A stretch of DNA of 64,000 bases, taken from Streptomyces sp. (GTDB lineage: Bacteria; Actinomycetota; Actinomycetes; Streptomycetales; Streptomycetaceae). The stretch is from positions 21,690 through 85,689 of the forward strand of contig NZ_JAEKKT010000129.1 of assembly GCF_019510245.1 (NCBI RefSeq), read 5' to 3'. The translations under genes were made by a program, and so were the position numbers. The notes beneath the pieces were generated by a model. The model searched no databases and was not told where the DNA came from. It was given only the letters and a program-made list of their open reading frames with translations. How positions within the stretch are numbered: position 1 is the first letter of the stretch; every line of letters begins with the position of its first letter. Below, piece by piece: positions 49,555 through 58,854 of this stretch.

Positions 49555-50904
49555 TCAGCCGGCCAGTTCGAGCACGGCGGCGCCGAACACGGCGGTGTGG
49601 GTGTCGACGTCCTGCTCGGTGGTGTCGGGGCACATGAGGGCCATGTTGTGGAAGGGGGTGAGGAGGATGCCCCGGTTGGCGAGGTAGAGGTGCAGGAAGT
49701 CCTCCAGCTCGGGGTCGGCGGCGGCCTCGGACGCGGTGCCGGTGCGCGGGGCCGGGGAGGCGAAGCGGTACTCGGTGCGGGCGCCGAGGCGGCTGACCGA
49801 CCAGGGCAGGCCGTGCGCCTCGACGGCGGCGCGGACGCCGGACTCGAAGCGCGCGGAGAGCCGTGCCATGTGCTCGAACGCCTCGTCGGTGAGCACGTGC
49901 TCCAGGGTGGCCCGGGTCGCCGCCATGGAGAGCGCGTTTCCGGCGAGGGTGCCACCGACGCCGCCCATGTCCACCAGGTCCAGGTCGTCGCGGGCGAGGA
50001 GGCGCTCGGCGAGGTCGGCGGAGAGGCCGTAGGCGCCGGCCGGGATGCCGCCGCCGATGGCCTTGCCGATGGTGAGCAGGTCGGGCTCCAGGCCCCACGC
50101 GGCGGTGCAGCCGCCGGGGCCCGCCGAGAAGGTGTGCGTCTCGTCGTTGATCAGCAGCGTGCCGTACTGCCGGGTGAGGGCGCGCACACCCTCCAGGTAG
50201 CCGGGCTCGGGCAGGACGATGCCGATGTTGGTGAGGGCGGGTTCCATGAGGACGGCCGCCACGTCGCCGTGGGCGAGTTCGCGCTCCAGCTGGTCCAGGT
50301 CGTTGAACTCGGCGACCCGGCTGGTCAGGGTGACGTCGCAGGGCGCGCCGACGTTCCCGGGGCGGGGCGCTCCCTTGCCGTCGGGGCCGACGACGATGAG
50401 GGACTCGTCGACGCTGCCGTGGTAGCTGTAGCTGTTCACCAGGATCTTCGGGCGCCCGGTGACGGCGCGGGCGAGCCGGATCGCCCACCGGTTGGCGTCC
50501 GTCGCGGTCAGCGAGAAGCTCCAGCGGGCCGGCCCGAAGCGTCGGGTCAGCTCGGCGCCGACCCACTCCGCGTCCTCCGTGGGCAGCATCGCGGTGGCCC
50601 CGCCCAGCTCGGCGAACCGGCGGTGCACCGCCTCGGTCACAGCGGCCGGCGAGTGACCGGCCATCGCGCCGGTGTCGCCGAGGCAGAAGTCGATGTACGT
50701 GTGCCCGTCGACGTCGGTGACCCGGGCACCGCGGGCGGTCGCCAGGTACCGCGGGAAGGCGCCGGCGGTCTTGTTCATCCACGTCATCGGGACCCGGCCG
50801 AAGAGGTGGCCGGCATCGGCATATGCCGCTCGGGAGCGGGGGTTTCGCCGCTCGGCCTCGGCGCTCTCGCGGGCCAGCAGGGCGTGCAGTCGGGTGCGAT
50901 CCAT
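49555..50904 (-). CDS. Class III (PLP-dependent) aminotransferase
   Basis: The 449-residue enzyme shows the class III fold: DVDGHTYIDFCLGDTGAMAG near the N-terminus, LLINDETHTFSAGPGG with the PLP-contacting Asp, and LLTIGKAIGGGIPAGAYGLS with the Schiff-base Lys. Members include glutamate-1-semialdehyde mutase-like and omega-amino-acid aminotransferases. AGGAG lies 6 bases before the ATG at 50904, correcting a 63-codon longer frame. It is followed at 33 bp by its probable Lrp-type regulator, and a palindrome upstream may be the operator. Confidence 0.92.
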   Translation of the reverse strand: MDRTRLHALLARESAEAERRNPRSRAAYADAGHLFGRVPMTWMNKTAGAFPRYLATARGARVTDVDGHTYIDFCLGDTGAMAGHSPAAVTEAVHRRFAELGGATAMLPTEDAEWVGAELTRRFGPARWSFSLTATDANRWAIRLARAVTGRPKILVNSYSYHGSVDESLIVVGPDGKGAPRPGNVGAPCDVTLTSRVAEFNDLDQLERELAHGDVAAVLMEPALTNIGIVLPEPGYLEGVRALTRQYGTLLINDETHTFSAGPGGCTAAWGLEPDLLTIGKAIGGGIPAGAYGLSADLAERLLARDDLDLVDMGGVGGTLAGNALSMAATRATLEHVLTDEAFEHMARLSARFESGVRAAVEAHGLPWSVSRLGARTEYRFASPAPRTGTASEAAADPELEDFLHLYLANRGILLTPFHNMALMCPDTTEQDVDTHTAVFGAAVLELAG

Positions 50905-50980
50905 GGAGTACTCCTGGTCGAGCGGTGACGGCGGAATGACGGGAGAGTACGACTGATATCGCCCCCGAATCAAGGTGTGA

Positions 50981-51016
50981 CGCTCGAATCGATTGTCACG
51001 ACGACTGAATCGAGCG
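50981..51016. promoter_or_regulatory. Candidate Lrp-type operator upstream of the aminotransferase
   Basis: CGCTCGA and TCGAGCG form an inverted repeat with GAATCG and TGAATCG inside, about 80 bp upstream of the aminotransferase start. A dyad of this size fits Lrp/AsnC octamer binding. The rest of 50905-51237 shows no gene. Confidence 0.5.
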
Positions 51017-51237
51017 TATGCGCCGGTCAGGCGACATCTTCCGTTTTGAGCAACACCCGTACCGCTGTGCAGTGTTCGAACATTCGCCCTCAAACGCCAG
51101 GGTTCGCCACCCCTTCCGCCAGTTAGAAATATCTACCAGCATGCATATGCCGGGTTGGCGTGCGGACGCGCCGAGTGCCCGGTCTCGGTCGTTCCCCTGC
51201 ACGCGGAACAGGTGAGCGAGATATCCCGGAGCGGCGC

Positions 51238-51708
51238 ATGACGAACAGGATGTGGATGCAGGGTGTGGAATGGCTCGCGGCGGCGTCGGCGGATCCCCGG
51301 GCGTGCAAGTGGGAGTGGGACCACGGTGAGGGCGTGTCGCTGCTGGAGGCGGGGCGCTTCTGGGACGTGCTGAGCGTGCCGGACCGGCTCGGGCTGCTCA
51401 CACTGGACCTGCTGTGGCGGCCGTCCCTGCCGGTGCCCGGGCCGACCCTGGTGGACACCGCGGCGCGCCGGGTCGGGTTCTTCCTGCCGCCCGACCCGTC
51501 CGGCGGCTGGATCGGCGGCGGCCTGCGGTACGCGACCAAGGGCGCGTGGGTCGCCGTACCGCCGCCGTACCGGCCCACGCGGTGCCTGGAGTGGCTGGTG
51601 CCGCCCGACGGCAGCGGTGCGCTGCACAGGCCGGCCACGCTGGAGTCGGCGCTGCGCGAGGCCAACGGCACCCTGGCGGCGCTGCGGCCGGTGTGCGAGG
51701 AGCAGTGA
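51238..51708 (+). CDS. Conserved actinobacterial hypothetical protein
   Basis: The 156-residue soluble protein is not assigned to a named family. Visible features are MQGVEWLAAASADPRACKWE, a GRFWDVLSVPDRLGLLTLDL segment, VGFFLPPDPSGGWIGGG, and WLVPPDGSGALHRPATL, which recall Streptomyces proteins with distant similarity to the primase-polymerase N-terminal region, but the catalytic acids of that fold were not seen. CCGGAG lies just before the ATG at 51238. It has no operon partner; the next gene starts 212 bp downstream. Confidence 0.65.
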   Translation: MTNRMWMQGVEWLAAASADPRACKWEWDHGEGVSLLEAGRFWDVLSVPDRLGLLTLDLLWRPSLPVPGPTLVDTAARRVGFFLPPDPSGGWIGGGLRYATKGAWVAVPPPYRPTRCLEWLVPPDGSGALHRPATLESALREANGTLAALRPVCEEQ

Positions 51709-51920
51709 GGTCGGCGGCGGGGCGAAAGGACGAGGACGGCGGGGGCGGGTGAGCGCACCCCCCAAGCGCACCCCCGACCGGGCCCGTCCGCCCGCCCTGC
51801 GCGCGTTGCGGCGGCCCGTGGCCGGCGGGCGGCTTCGCACCCCTGCTCGTATCCTGTGAAGTCAGGGTTCTGACGTCCGACCCCACCGCACGGTCCCTCT
51901 CACGTGCTTGGAGTCAGCCC

Positions 51921-53168
51921 ATGCCGTACCCGTCCGCCGTGCTGCGCCGAGGGGCCGCGATCGCCGTCGCGCTGGGGGCGCTCACCGTGCCGCCCGTCGT
52001 CGCGGCGCCCGCCCCCGCCCCGGCCGTGTCCGCCGCGCCGTCGCCCGCCCCCTCGTCGCCCGGCAGCGCGGACGTCCGTACGATGACCCCGGCGGTCGCC
52101 CGCCAACTCGACGCGACCGTACAGCACGTCATGCGCGAGGCGGACGTGCCCGGCGTCACCGTCGGCGTCTGGACACCCGGGCAGCGCGACTACGTTCGCT
52201 CCTTCGGGGTCGCGAACAAGGCGACCGGGCAGACGATGTCGCCCGATCTGTACATGCGGATCGGCAGCGAGACCAAGACGTTCACCGTGACCGCCGTGCT
52301 GCAACTGGTCGACCAGGGCAGGGTCGGCCTGGACGACCCCATCGGCAAGTACCTCGACGGCGTGCCCGGCGGCGACCGGATCACCCTCCGGGACCTGGCG
52401 GGGATGCGCAGCGGACTGTTCAACTACTCGGAGGACGCGGACTTCTTCAAGGCGCTGACCTCGGATCCGCAGCGCTCCTTCACTCCGCGGCAGCTGCTCG
52501 GGTACGCCTTCAGGCACCCGGCGCTGTTCCGCCCCGGGGAGAAGTTCTCCTACTCCAACACCAATCTGATCCTGCTCGGCCTGCTCGTCGAGAAGGAGAG
52601 CGGACAGCGGCTCGGCGACTACCTCGAACAGCACGTCCTGGAACCGGCAGGCATGAGCCGCACCCTGTTCCCGACCGGGAACGAGTTCCCCGCCCCGCAC
52701 GCCCAAGGGTACACGAACCAGACGGCCACCGGGCAGGTCGAGGAGACCGCCGACTGGAACCCGTCCTGGGGCTGGGCCGCCGGCGCGATGATCTCGGACC
52801 TCGACGATCTGCGCACCTGGGCACGCACCGTGGCCACCGGCATCTTCCCCGACGGCAGGACCATGGTCGGTCCGGCCGTCCAGAGGCAGCGGCTGACCAC
52901 TCCGTCGACCGGCGTCCGGGGTGCCGGGTACGGCCTCGGCATCTTCGACGTCCAGGGGTGGATCGGGCACAACGGCTCGCTGCCGGGCTACGAGTCCCTG
53001 ACCGTCCATCTGCCGTCGACCCGGACGACCGTGGTCGTGCTGCTCAACACCGACATCAGCCCCAAGGACGACATCGAGCCCAGCACCCTGTTCGGCGAGG
53101 CGCTCACCCGGATCATCTCCCCGGCCCACGTCTTCGCCCTCCCCGCACCGGCCTCCGCCACCCGCTGA
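51921..53168 (+). CDS. Secreted class C serine hydrolase (D-Ala-D-Ala carboxypeptidase/beta-lactamase-like)
   Basis: The 415-residue exported enzyme has a signal peptide followed by a Pro/Ala-rich linker (about 30-48), then a class C beta-lactamase/DD-peptidase domain. The motifs are SxxK in RIGSETKTFTVTAV, YxN in KFSYSNTNLILLG, and HxG in GWIGHNGSLPGYE. Homologues act on peptidoglycan stem peptides or as esterases. The ATG at 51921 begins MPYPSAVLRRGAAIAVALGA directly. It stands alone upstream of the conservon, with a 216-bp gap containing the cvnA promoter. Confidence 0.93.
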   Translation: MPYPSAVLRRGAAIAVALGALTVPPVVAAPAPAPAVSAAPSPAPSSPGSADVRTMTPAVARQLDATVQHVMREADVPGVTVGVWTPGQRDYVRSFGVANKATGQTMSPDLYMRIGSETKTFTVTAVLQLVDQGRVGLDDPIGKYLDGVPGGDRITLRDLAGMRSGLFNYSEDADFFKALTSDPQRSFTPRQLLGYAFRHPALFRPGEKFSYSNTNLILLGLLVEKESGQRLGDYLEQHVLEPAGMSRTLFPTGNEFPAPHAQGYTNQTATGQVEETADWNPSWGWAAGAMISDLDDLRTWARTVATGIFPDGRTMVGPAVQRQRLTTPSTGVRGAGYGLGIFDVQGWIGHNGSLPGYESLTVHLPSTRTTVVVLLNTDISPKDDIEPSTLFGEALTRIISPAHVFALPAPASATR

Positions 53169-53384
53169 CACCACCCGGGCGTGGAGCCTCAACTCACGTT
53201 TCCCATACGGCATTTCCGACACTTGACACAGAAGCGAACAGCCACCGAACGGATTCGCAGCGATGTAACGATTCACCGTGCGAGGCCGGTCAATGACGGT
53301 GTGTACTGTGCAGCGAGCGCCACATGGGAGGGCCCCGGGCTCCCCCCTGCCCACTGCTGCCCTACTCCCCTGGAAACCGATTCC

Positions 53385-54905
53385 ATGATCGAATTACCGG
53401 ACCTGGTGGCCGGTGGTCTCGCCGCCGGAACGCTCTGCGCGCTCGTTCTCGGCGGCAGCCTGCTGAGGTCCCGGCGGCAGAAGGCCGCACTGCGGGCCCA
53501 GGTGACGGAGTTGCGCGCCAGGCTGGAGGGCGCCGAGGGCGCGTTCGTCACCGAGGTCGAGCATCTCGCCGCCCGCCGGATGCCCGCGGCCGCGGCCCAG
53601 CTCGTCCACCCGCACCTGAGGGTCCCCGGCCCGGCCGGGCAGCACACCCCCGGGACGCCCACCGGGATCGCGCTGGAGTACGTGCTCACCGCGCTGCGCG
53701 AGGAGCTGACCGCGCAGCGCGTCAGGATCGACGCGGCCGCGCAGGCCGGGATGCGCGGCGCCACCCGGGAGATCCAGGCCGCCCTGTACCGCCTTCAGGA
53801 CGCCCTGCGGGGGCTCCAGCAGCGCTACGACGAACCGGAGTTGGCGCAGACGCTGTTCGCGCTGGACCACGAGAACGAGCAGTCGCTGCGGCGGGCGCAG
53901 GTCGCGGCCGTGGTGTGCGGGGCCTGGGTGGGGCTGGCCCGCGAGGAGTCCCACGTGGTGGACGCCGTCACCGGCGGCCAGGCGCGGCTCTCCGGCTACC
54001 ACCGGGTCCGGGTCCACAACCACCTGGAGCCGGGCACCGCGCTGGTGTCGCACGCGGTGGAACCGGTCGCCATCATCGTCGCCGAACTCCTCGACAACGC
54101 GCTGCGCCACTCGGCGCCGGACACCGACGTCGTGGTCAATCTGGAGCACGTCCACCACGGGGTGTGCGTGACCGTGGACGACGCGGGCCTCGGCATGACA
54201 CAGGACGAACGGGCCCGCGCCCAGCGACTGGTGGCAGGCAGCGACCCGATCCTGCTGACCGACCTCGGCGACCCGCCGCGCATGGGCCTGGCCGCGATCG
54301 GCCAGCTCACCCGCCAGTTCGCCCTGAACGTCGACGTCTCCTCCCCCTCGCCCTACGGCGGGGTGCGCGCGGTGCTGCGGGTGGACAGCCACCTGATCGG
54401 CCGGATCGACCCGGGCGAACGGCCCCCCTCGGCGAGCGCGCCGCGCTCGACCCGGGAGCGCGTGGGGCGCGGGGAACCGGTGCGCGAGGCCGCTGCGCGC
54501 ACGACGCCGGTACGCGAGGGAGCCGTACCCGAGGCGCCCGCGCCCGGGACCCCCGAGCCCGGGACGCCTGTGCCCGCGACCCCCGGGCCCGAGATCGCGC
54601 CGGCCGGGTCTCCGGCGGCCACCGAGCCGCCCCCGGTCCGGTCCGGGCCGGAGACCGAGCACGCACGCACCCCTGCCCCCGGCCGTACGGACCCGGAGCA
54701 CCTGGGCGGTCTGCCGCAGCGGCGCCGTCGTACCCCGGCCGCCGCACCCGGCGCGCCGCAGCCGCAGCCCGCCCCGCGCCGGCCCGAGGAGGCGGCCGCC
54801 GCGCTCGCGGCCCTGCAGTACGGCACCGCGGCGGCGCGGGCCCCCAAGCGGGCCGACGCGCCCGAACCCCAGCGGACCGACGACGAAGGAGGAACGGCCA
54901 GATGA
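53385..54905 (+). CDS. cvnA: Conservon sensor kinase-like protein CvnA
   Basis: The 506-residue membrane protein has one N-terminal membrane segment (LVAGGLAAGTLCALVLGG), a helical linker, an ATPase domain (N-box AIIVAELLDNALRHSAPD, G1 DDAGLGMTQDERARAQ), and a Pro/Arg/Ala-rich cytoplasmic tail of about 140 residues that includes GTPEPGTPVPATPG repeats. CvnA heads the conservon, a membrane heterotrimeric-like complex in Streptomyces with CvnB-D. The ATG at 53385 is preferred because the long upstream frame has no site and is not conserved-looking. The stop overlaps cvnB by 4 bp (ATGA). Confidence 0.93.
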   Translation: MIELPDLVAGGLAAGTLCALVLGGSLLRSRRQKAALRAQVTELRARLEGAEGAFVTEVEHLAARRMPAAAAQLVHPHLRVPGPAGQHTPGTPTGIALEYVLTALREELTAQRVRIDAAAQAGMRGATREIQAALYRLQDALRGLQQRYDEPELAQTLFALDHENEQSLRRAQVAAVVCGAWVGLAREESHVVDAVTGGQARLSGYHRVRVHNHLEPGTALVSHAVEPVAIIVAELLDNALRHSAPDTDVVVNLEHVHHGVCVTVDDAGLGMTQDERARAQRLVAGSDPILLTDLGDPPRMGLAAIGQLTRQFALNVDVSSPSPYGGVRAVLRVDSHLIGRIDPGERPPSASAPRSTRERVGRGEPVREAAARTTPVREGAVPEAPAPGTPEPGTPVPATPGPEIAPAGSPAATEPPPVRSGPETEHARTPAPGRTDPEHLGGLPQRRRRTPAAAPGAPQPQPAPRRPEEAAAALAALQYGTAAARAPKRADAPEPQRTDDEGGTAR

Positions 54906-55324
54906 CCAGCCGCGATGTGGGCGAGACGGCATGGGTGCTGGACCCCGTCCTGCAGGTTCCGCATGTACTGGCCGCCGTCCTGCTCACCCGGGACGGCCTC
55001 GCCACCGGCTACACCGACGGCCTGTCCCGGGCGAGCGCCGAGCGGGTCGCCGCGATCACCAGCACCGTGCAGGGCGCCTGCCGGGCCGCGGCGGCCGCCT
55101 TCGCGGACCGGGACCGGGCCGACGTACGGCAGGTGGTCATCGAGTCGGACCACGGGTACGTGCTGATCGTGCCGACCGATCACGGCACCTGCGTCGCCGC
55201 CTACGGCGACCCGGAGGTGCGCCTGGACCTGCTGGCGCACCGGGTGCACTCGCAGGTGGCCCGGCTGGGCGAGAAGGCGATGGCGACCGCGCCCAGAGGC
55301 TCCGACGGCGGCGCGCCGGCATGA
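54902..55324 (+). CDS. cvnB: Conservon roadblock/LC7 protein CvnB
   Basis: The 140-residue roadblock/LC7 protein (VLDPVLQVPHVLAAVLLTRD, GYVLIVPTDHGTCVAAYGD, VRLDLLAHRVHSQVARLG) is a small adaptor that interacts with the GTPase CvnD. Its ATG overlaps the cvnA stop and its own stop overlaps the cvnC start, both ATGA junctions. Confidence 0.93.
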   Translation: MTSRDVGETAWVLDPVLQVPHVLAAVLLTRDGLATGYTDGLSRASAERVAAITSTVQGACRAAAAAFADRDRADVRQVVIESDHGYVLIVPTDHGTCVAAYGDPEVRLDLLAHRVHSQVARLGEKAMATAPRGSDGGAPA

Positions 55325-55683
55325 CCGGCCGCCGTGGCGGCCGTCCCCTGGTCCCCGCGTACCTGTCGACCGGCGGGGTGGCCCGGCCCAGCCGTCCGCA
55401 CCTGGAACGGCTGACGGTGCTCAGCCGTGACGGGACTCCCCTGCCCGCCGGTCTGCCGACGGCCGAACAGGCCCTGCTGGAACTGCTGTCCGGCGGCGCG
55501 CTGACGGTGGTGGAGGCGGCGGCGCTGCTGCGGCTGCCGTTCTCCGCCGTGCGGGTGCTGGCCGCCGACCTCGTCGACCGGGACCTGGTCCTGGCCCGCG
55601 CGCCGATCCCGCCCGCCGAACGGTTCGACCCCGACCTGCTGAAGAGAGTGGCCGATGGCCTCCGCGCCCTCAAGCACCGGTGA
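55321..55683 (+). CDS. cvnC: Conservon DUF742 protein CvnC
   Basis: The 120-residue DUF742 protein begins GRRGGRPLVPAYLSTGG and ends RFDPDLLKRVADGLRALKHR, with a winged-helix-like middle (TVVEAAALLRLPFSAVRVLA). CvnC belongs to the four-protein complex; its biochemical role is not settled. The gene overlaps cvnB by 4 bp and cvnD by 29 bp. Confidence 0.93.
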   Translation: MTGRRGGRPLVPAYLSTGGVARPSRPHLERLTVLSRDGTPLPAGLPTAEQALLELLSGGALTVVEAAALLRLPFSAVRVLAADLVDRDLVLARAPIPPAERFDPDLLKRVADGLRALKHR

Positions 55684-56278
55684 GCTGCCCCGCGGGGGCG
55701 GCCCCCATCTCCCCGAAAGCGCCCGCGACCTGGTCAAGATCCTGGTCACGGGGCCGTTCGGGGTGGGCAAGACGACCCTGATCGACTCGGTGTCGGAGAT
55801 CCGCCCGCTGCACACCGAGGAGCACCTCACCGAGGCTTCCGTCCCCGTCGACGATCTCGACGGGGTACGGGAGAAGCAGACGACGACCGTCGCCATCGAC
55901 TTCGGGCGGATCAGCCTGTCCGGCGGGATCGTGCTGTACCTGTTCGGGACACCGGGGCAGGACCGGTTCCGGACGCTGTGGGACGACATCTCCCACGGCG
56001 CTCTCGGCGCCCTGGTCCTGGTCGACAGCCGCCGCATCGACGCCTCCTTCGACGTGCTCGGTCTGGTGGAGGAGGCGGGGCTGCCGTACGCGGTCGCCTT
56101 CAACGCGTTTCCCGACGCGCCGAGCCACTACACGGGCGACCAGCTGCGCGCCGCCCTGGACCTGGCGCCGGGCACCCCGATGGTGACCTGCGACGCCCGG
56201 GACGGGCACTCCTCGGTCGACGCGCTGCTCGCCCTCGTCCAGCATCTGATCGACCACCGGCCGGCGGAGGCCCGATGA
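55655..56278 (+). CDS. cvnD: Conservon GTPase CvnD
   Basis: The 207-residue small GTPase has the P-loop VTGPFGVGKTTLID, switch II GTPGQDRFRTLWD, and a G4 position that reads NAFP instead of NKxD, as in many CvnD-type GTPases. GTP-bound CvnD acts as the signal output in conservons, downstream of CvnA and regulated by CvnB. It overlaps cvnC by 29 bp and cvnE by 4 bp. Confidence 0.93.
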   Translation: MASAPSSTGELPRGGGPHLPESARDLVKILVTGPFGVGKTTLIDSVSEIRPLHTEEHLTEASVPVDDLDGVREKQTTTVAIDFGRISLSGGIVLYLFGTPGQDRFRTLWDDISHGALGALVLVDSRRIDASFDVLGLVEEAGLPYAVAFNAFPDAPSHYTGDQLRAALDLAPGTPMVTCDARDGHSSVDALLALVQHLIDHRPAEAR

Positions 56279-57501
56279 CCGCACAGCAGTCCTTCACCGT
56301 CTCGGGGCCGGTACGGCTGTGGGAGGACGGGTTCGCCCGCAACCCGCACGGCTACTACGCGGCCCTGCGCGCCCAAGGCCCGGTCGGCTGGGCGGAGCTC
56401 GCACCGGGCACGCCCGCGTACGTGGTCACCGAGCGGCGTGCCGCCCTCGACGTGCTGCGGGACGTGGAGACCTTCTCGCACGACCCGCGGGACTGGGAGG
56501 CGACCGTCCCCGAGGACTCCCCGCTGCTCGGCATGATGCGCTGGCGGCCCAACGCCCTGTTCTCCGACGCCGACGCGCACATCCGCTACCGCACCACCCT
56601 CATCGACGTGTTCGACCTGATCGAGCCGCACGACCTGCGTCAGCTGGTGCACCGGGCGGTGCGGCTGCTGGTCGACCGGTTCGGGCCCAAGGGCGAGGCG
56701 GATCTCGTCGTCGACTTCACCCGGCCGCTGATGGCGCTGGTCTTCAACAACCTGTTCGGGCTGCCGGACAGCCAGGGCGACCGGCTCAACGAGGGCGTCC
56801 TGAAGATGATGGAGGGCGGCCCGCAGGCCGCCGAGGGCGAGGCCGAGTACGCCGACTACGTGCTGCGGCTGGTCGCCGCCAAGGTCGAGGAGCGCGGCGA
56901 GGACCTGCCGAGCATGCTCCTGGACCATCCCGCCGAGCTGACCCCGGAGGAGGTCACCTGGCAGGTCTTCCTCACCCTCGGCGCCGGCTACGAGCCGAGC
57001 ACGAACCTCGTCTCCAACGCGCTCTCCCGGATACTCGGCAACCCGCTGTACTACTCCACGCTGACCAGCGGCGCCCGTCCGGTCATGGACGCGGTGATCG
57101 AGGTGCTGCACCACGAGACCCCGCTGGCCAACTACGGCATCTACTACGCCCGTCGGCCGGTCTCCTTCCACGGGGGGTGGGTCAGGCCGGCGATCCCGGT
57201 GGTGGTCTCCTTCGGTGCCGTGGGGCTGTTCGCCGAGCGGGAGGTCACGAGCGGCCGGCACGCCGCGGACGCCTCGCACCTGTCGTGGGGCGCGGGACCG
57301 CACGCCTGCCCGGTCCGGCACCACGCGCTGCTCATCGCGACCGAGGCGATCGAACAGCTCACCCTGTGGCTGCCCGACCTCGAACCGGTCCTGCCCCGCG
57401 AGAGGCTCAGCTGGCGGCCCGGCCCGTTCCACCGCTCGCTGACCTCGCTGCCCGTCCGGTTCAGTCCCCGCTCCCCCGACCAGCCTGGAGAGTCGTCGTG
57501 A
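56275..57501 (+). CDS. cvnE: Conservon cytochrome P450, CYP157-like, lacking the ExxR arginine (CvnE)
   Basis: The 408-residue P450 has the heme-ligand loop HLSWGAGPHACPVRHHALLI with the Cys, and an I-helix LTLGAGYEPSTNLVSNAL in which the usual GxET reads GYEPST. The K-helix, expected as ExxR, reads VIEVLHHETPLANYG with His in place of Arg. CYP157 enzymes in conservons are known exceptions to the otherwise near-invariant ExxR motif, so this is consistent with that family. It overlaps cvnD by 4 bp and the second P450 by 4 bp. Substrate and activity are unknown. Confidence 0.88.
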   Translation: MTAQQSFTVSGPVRLWEDGFARNPHGYYAALRAQGPVGWAELAPGTPAYVVTERRAALDVLRDVETFSHDPRDWEATVPEDSPLLGMMRWRPNALFSDADAHIRYRTTLIDVFDLIEPHDLRQLVHRAVRLLVDRFGPKGEADLVVDFTRPLMALVFNNLFGLPDSQGDRLNEGVLKMMEGGPQAAEGEAEYADYVLRLVAAKVEERGEDLPSMLLDHPAELTPEEVTWQVFLTLGAGYEPSTNLVSNALSRILGNPLYYSTLTSGARPVMDAVIEVLHHETPLANYGIYYARRPVSFHGGWVRPAIPVVVSFGAVGLFAEREVTSGRHAADASHLSWGAGPHACPVRHHALLIATEAIEQLTLWLPDLEPVLPRERLSWRPGPFHRSLTSLPVRFSPRSPDQPGESS

Positions 57502-58730
57502 CCGTCACCGACCGCATCGCTCTCGACCCGTTCGGCTCCGACATCCCGGCGGAGAGCGCGCGGTTGCGCGCCCTCGGCCCCGTGGTGCCCGTCGAACTGC
57601 CCGGCGGCATACCCGCCTGGGCGCCGACCGGCTACGACGTCCTCAGGGAACTGATCCTCGATCCCCGGGTCAGCAAGGACCCGCGCAGGCACTGGCGGCT
57701 CTGGCCGGAGATCGGCGAACACCCCTCCTGGGGCTGGGTGCTGGGCTGGATCGGCGTGGTCAACATGCTCTCCGCGTACGGCCCCGACCACACCCGGCTG
57801 CGCAAGCTGGTGGCGCCGAGCTTCACCCACCGCCGTACCGAGGCGATGCGGCCGCGTGTCACGGCGATCGCCGCGGAGCTGCTCGACGGCGTCGCGGATG
57901 CCGGGGCCGACGGGGCGGTGGTGGATCTGCGGGCCGCGCTGGCGCAGCCGCTGCCCATGCGGATGATCTGCGAACTGTTCGGGGTGCCCGACGGGATGCG
58001 GGACGACACCGGTGGGCTGATCGCGGCCATCATGGACACCTCCGACCCGACCCCCGAGCACGCCGCGTTCGTGCAGGAGCGGATCGGCACGGTCCTCGGC
58101 GGGCTGATCGCGTACAAGGTGGAGCATCCGGGCGACGACATGACCACGGAGCTGATCCGGGTCCGTGACGAGGACGGCGACCGGCTCAGCGACGAGGAAC
58201 TCCTGTACACGCTGCTGCTGGTGATCGGGGCCGGCTTCGAGACCACGGTCAACCTCATCGGCAACGCGGTCGTGGCGCTGCTGACGGACCCGGTGCAGCT
58301 GGCCGCCGTGCGCGCCGGGGCGGTCGGCTGGGACGCGGTGATCGACGAGACGCTGCGGGTGCATCCGTCCATCGCCTCGCTGCCGCTGCGGTTCGCGGTG
58401 AGCGACCTGAAGGTCGGGGACGTCGCGATTCCCGCCGGGGACGCGATCATCACGACGTTCGCGGCGGCCGGCCTGGACCCGGCGCACTACGGGCCGGACG
58501 CGGCAGCGTTCGACGCCGCTCGGGGTGGCGACGACCACCTGGCGTTCGGGATCGGCGTGCACCGCTGCATCGGCGCGCCGCTGGCCCGGGCGGAGGCGCT
58601 GGCCGCGCTGCCCGCGCTGTTCGAGCGGTTCCCGGGGCTGCGGCTCGGTGTCGGGGCGGACGAGCTGCGGCAGGTGCCGTCGTTCATCGCGTGCGGCTGG
58701 CAGGAGATCCCGGTACGTCTTGAGGCGTGA
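57498..58730 (+). CDS. cvnF: Conservon cytochrome P450, CYP154-like (CvnF)
   Basis: The 410-residue P450 has all normal motifs: I-helix VIGAGFETTVNLIGN, K-helix ExxR in VIDETLRVHP, and heme loop AFGIGVHRCIGAPLARAEA. It pairs with the unusual CvnE in the same operon; CYP154-type partners are typical of conservons. The GTG at 57498 overlaps the upstream stop by 4 bp. A redox partner is not encoded nearby, so a general ferredoxin is probably used. Confidence 0.93.
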   Translation: MTVTDRIALDPFGSDIPAESARLRALGPVVPVELPGGIPAWAPTGYDVLRELILDPRVSKDPRRHWRLWPEIGEHPSWGWVLGWIGVVNMLSAYGPDHTRLRKLVAPSFTHRRTEAMRPRVTAIAAELLDGVADAGADGAVVDLRAALAQPLPMRMICELFGVPDGMRDDTGGLIAAIMDTSDPTPEHAAFVQERIGTVLGGLIAYKVEHPGDDMTTELIRVRDEDGDRLSDEELLYTLLLVIGAGFETTVNLIGNAVVALLTDPVQLAAVRAGAVGWDAVIDETLRVHPSIASLPLRFAVSDLKVGDVAIPAGDAIITTFAAAGLDPAHYGPDAAAFDAARGGDDHLAFGIGVHRCIGAPLARAEALAALPALFERFPGLRLGVGADELRQVPSFIACGWQEIPVRLEA

Positions 58731-58854
58731 AAAACGGAGGTCGCGGGGGCGTCGACCGGTCCCCCGTTCCGATCGTGCCCCCGCGCATCGTGAACATACG
58801 TCCGGATCCGGCCGTTGGGTATCGCGCCGATGCCCGTTCGTACCCGCCGAGGAC

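Noticed and set aside
51018..51215. 65-codon forward frame upstream of the 51238 gene
   Set aside because: No ribosome site and composition unlike its neighbours; the region fits a promoter/operator.
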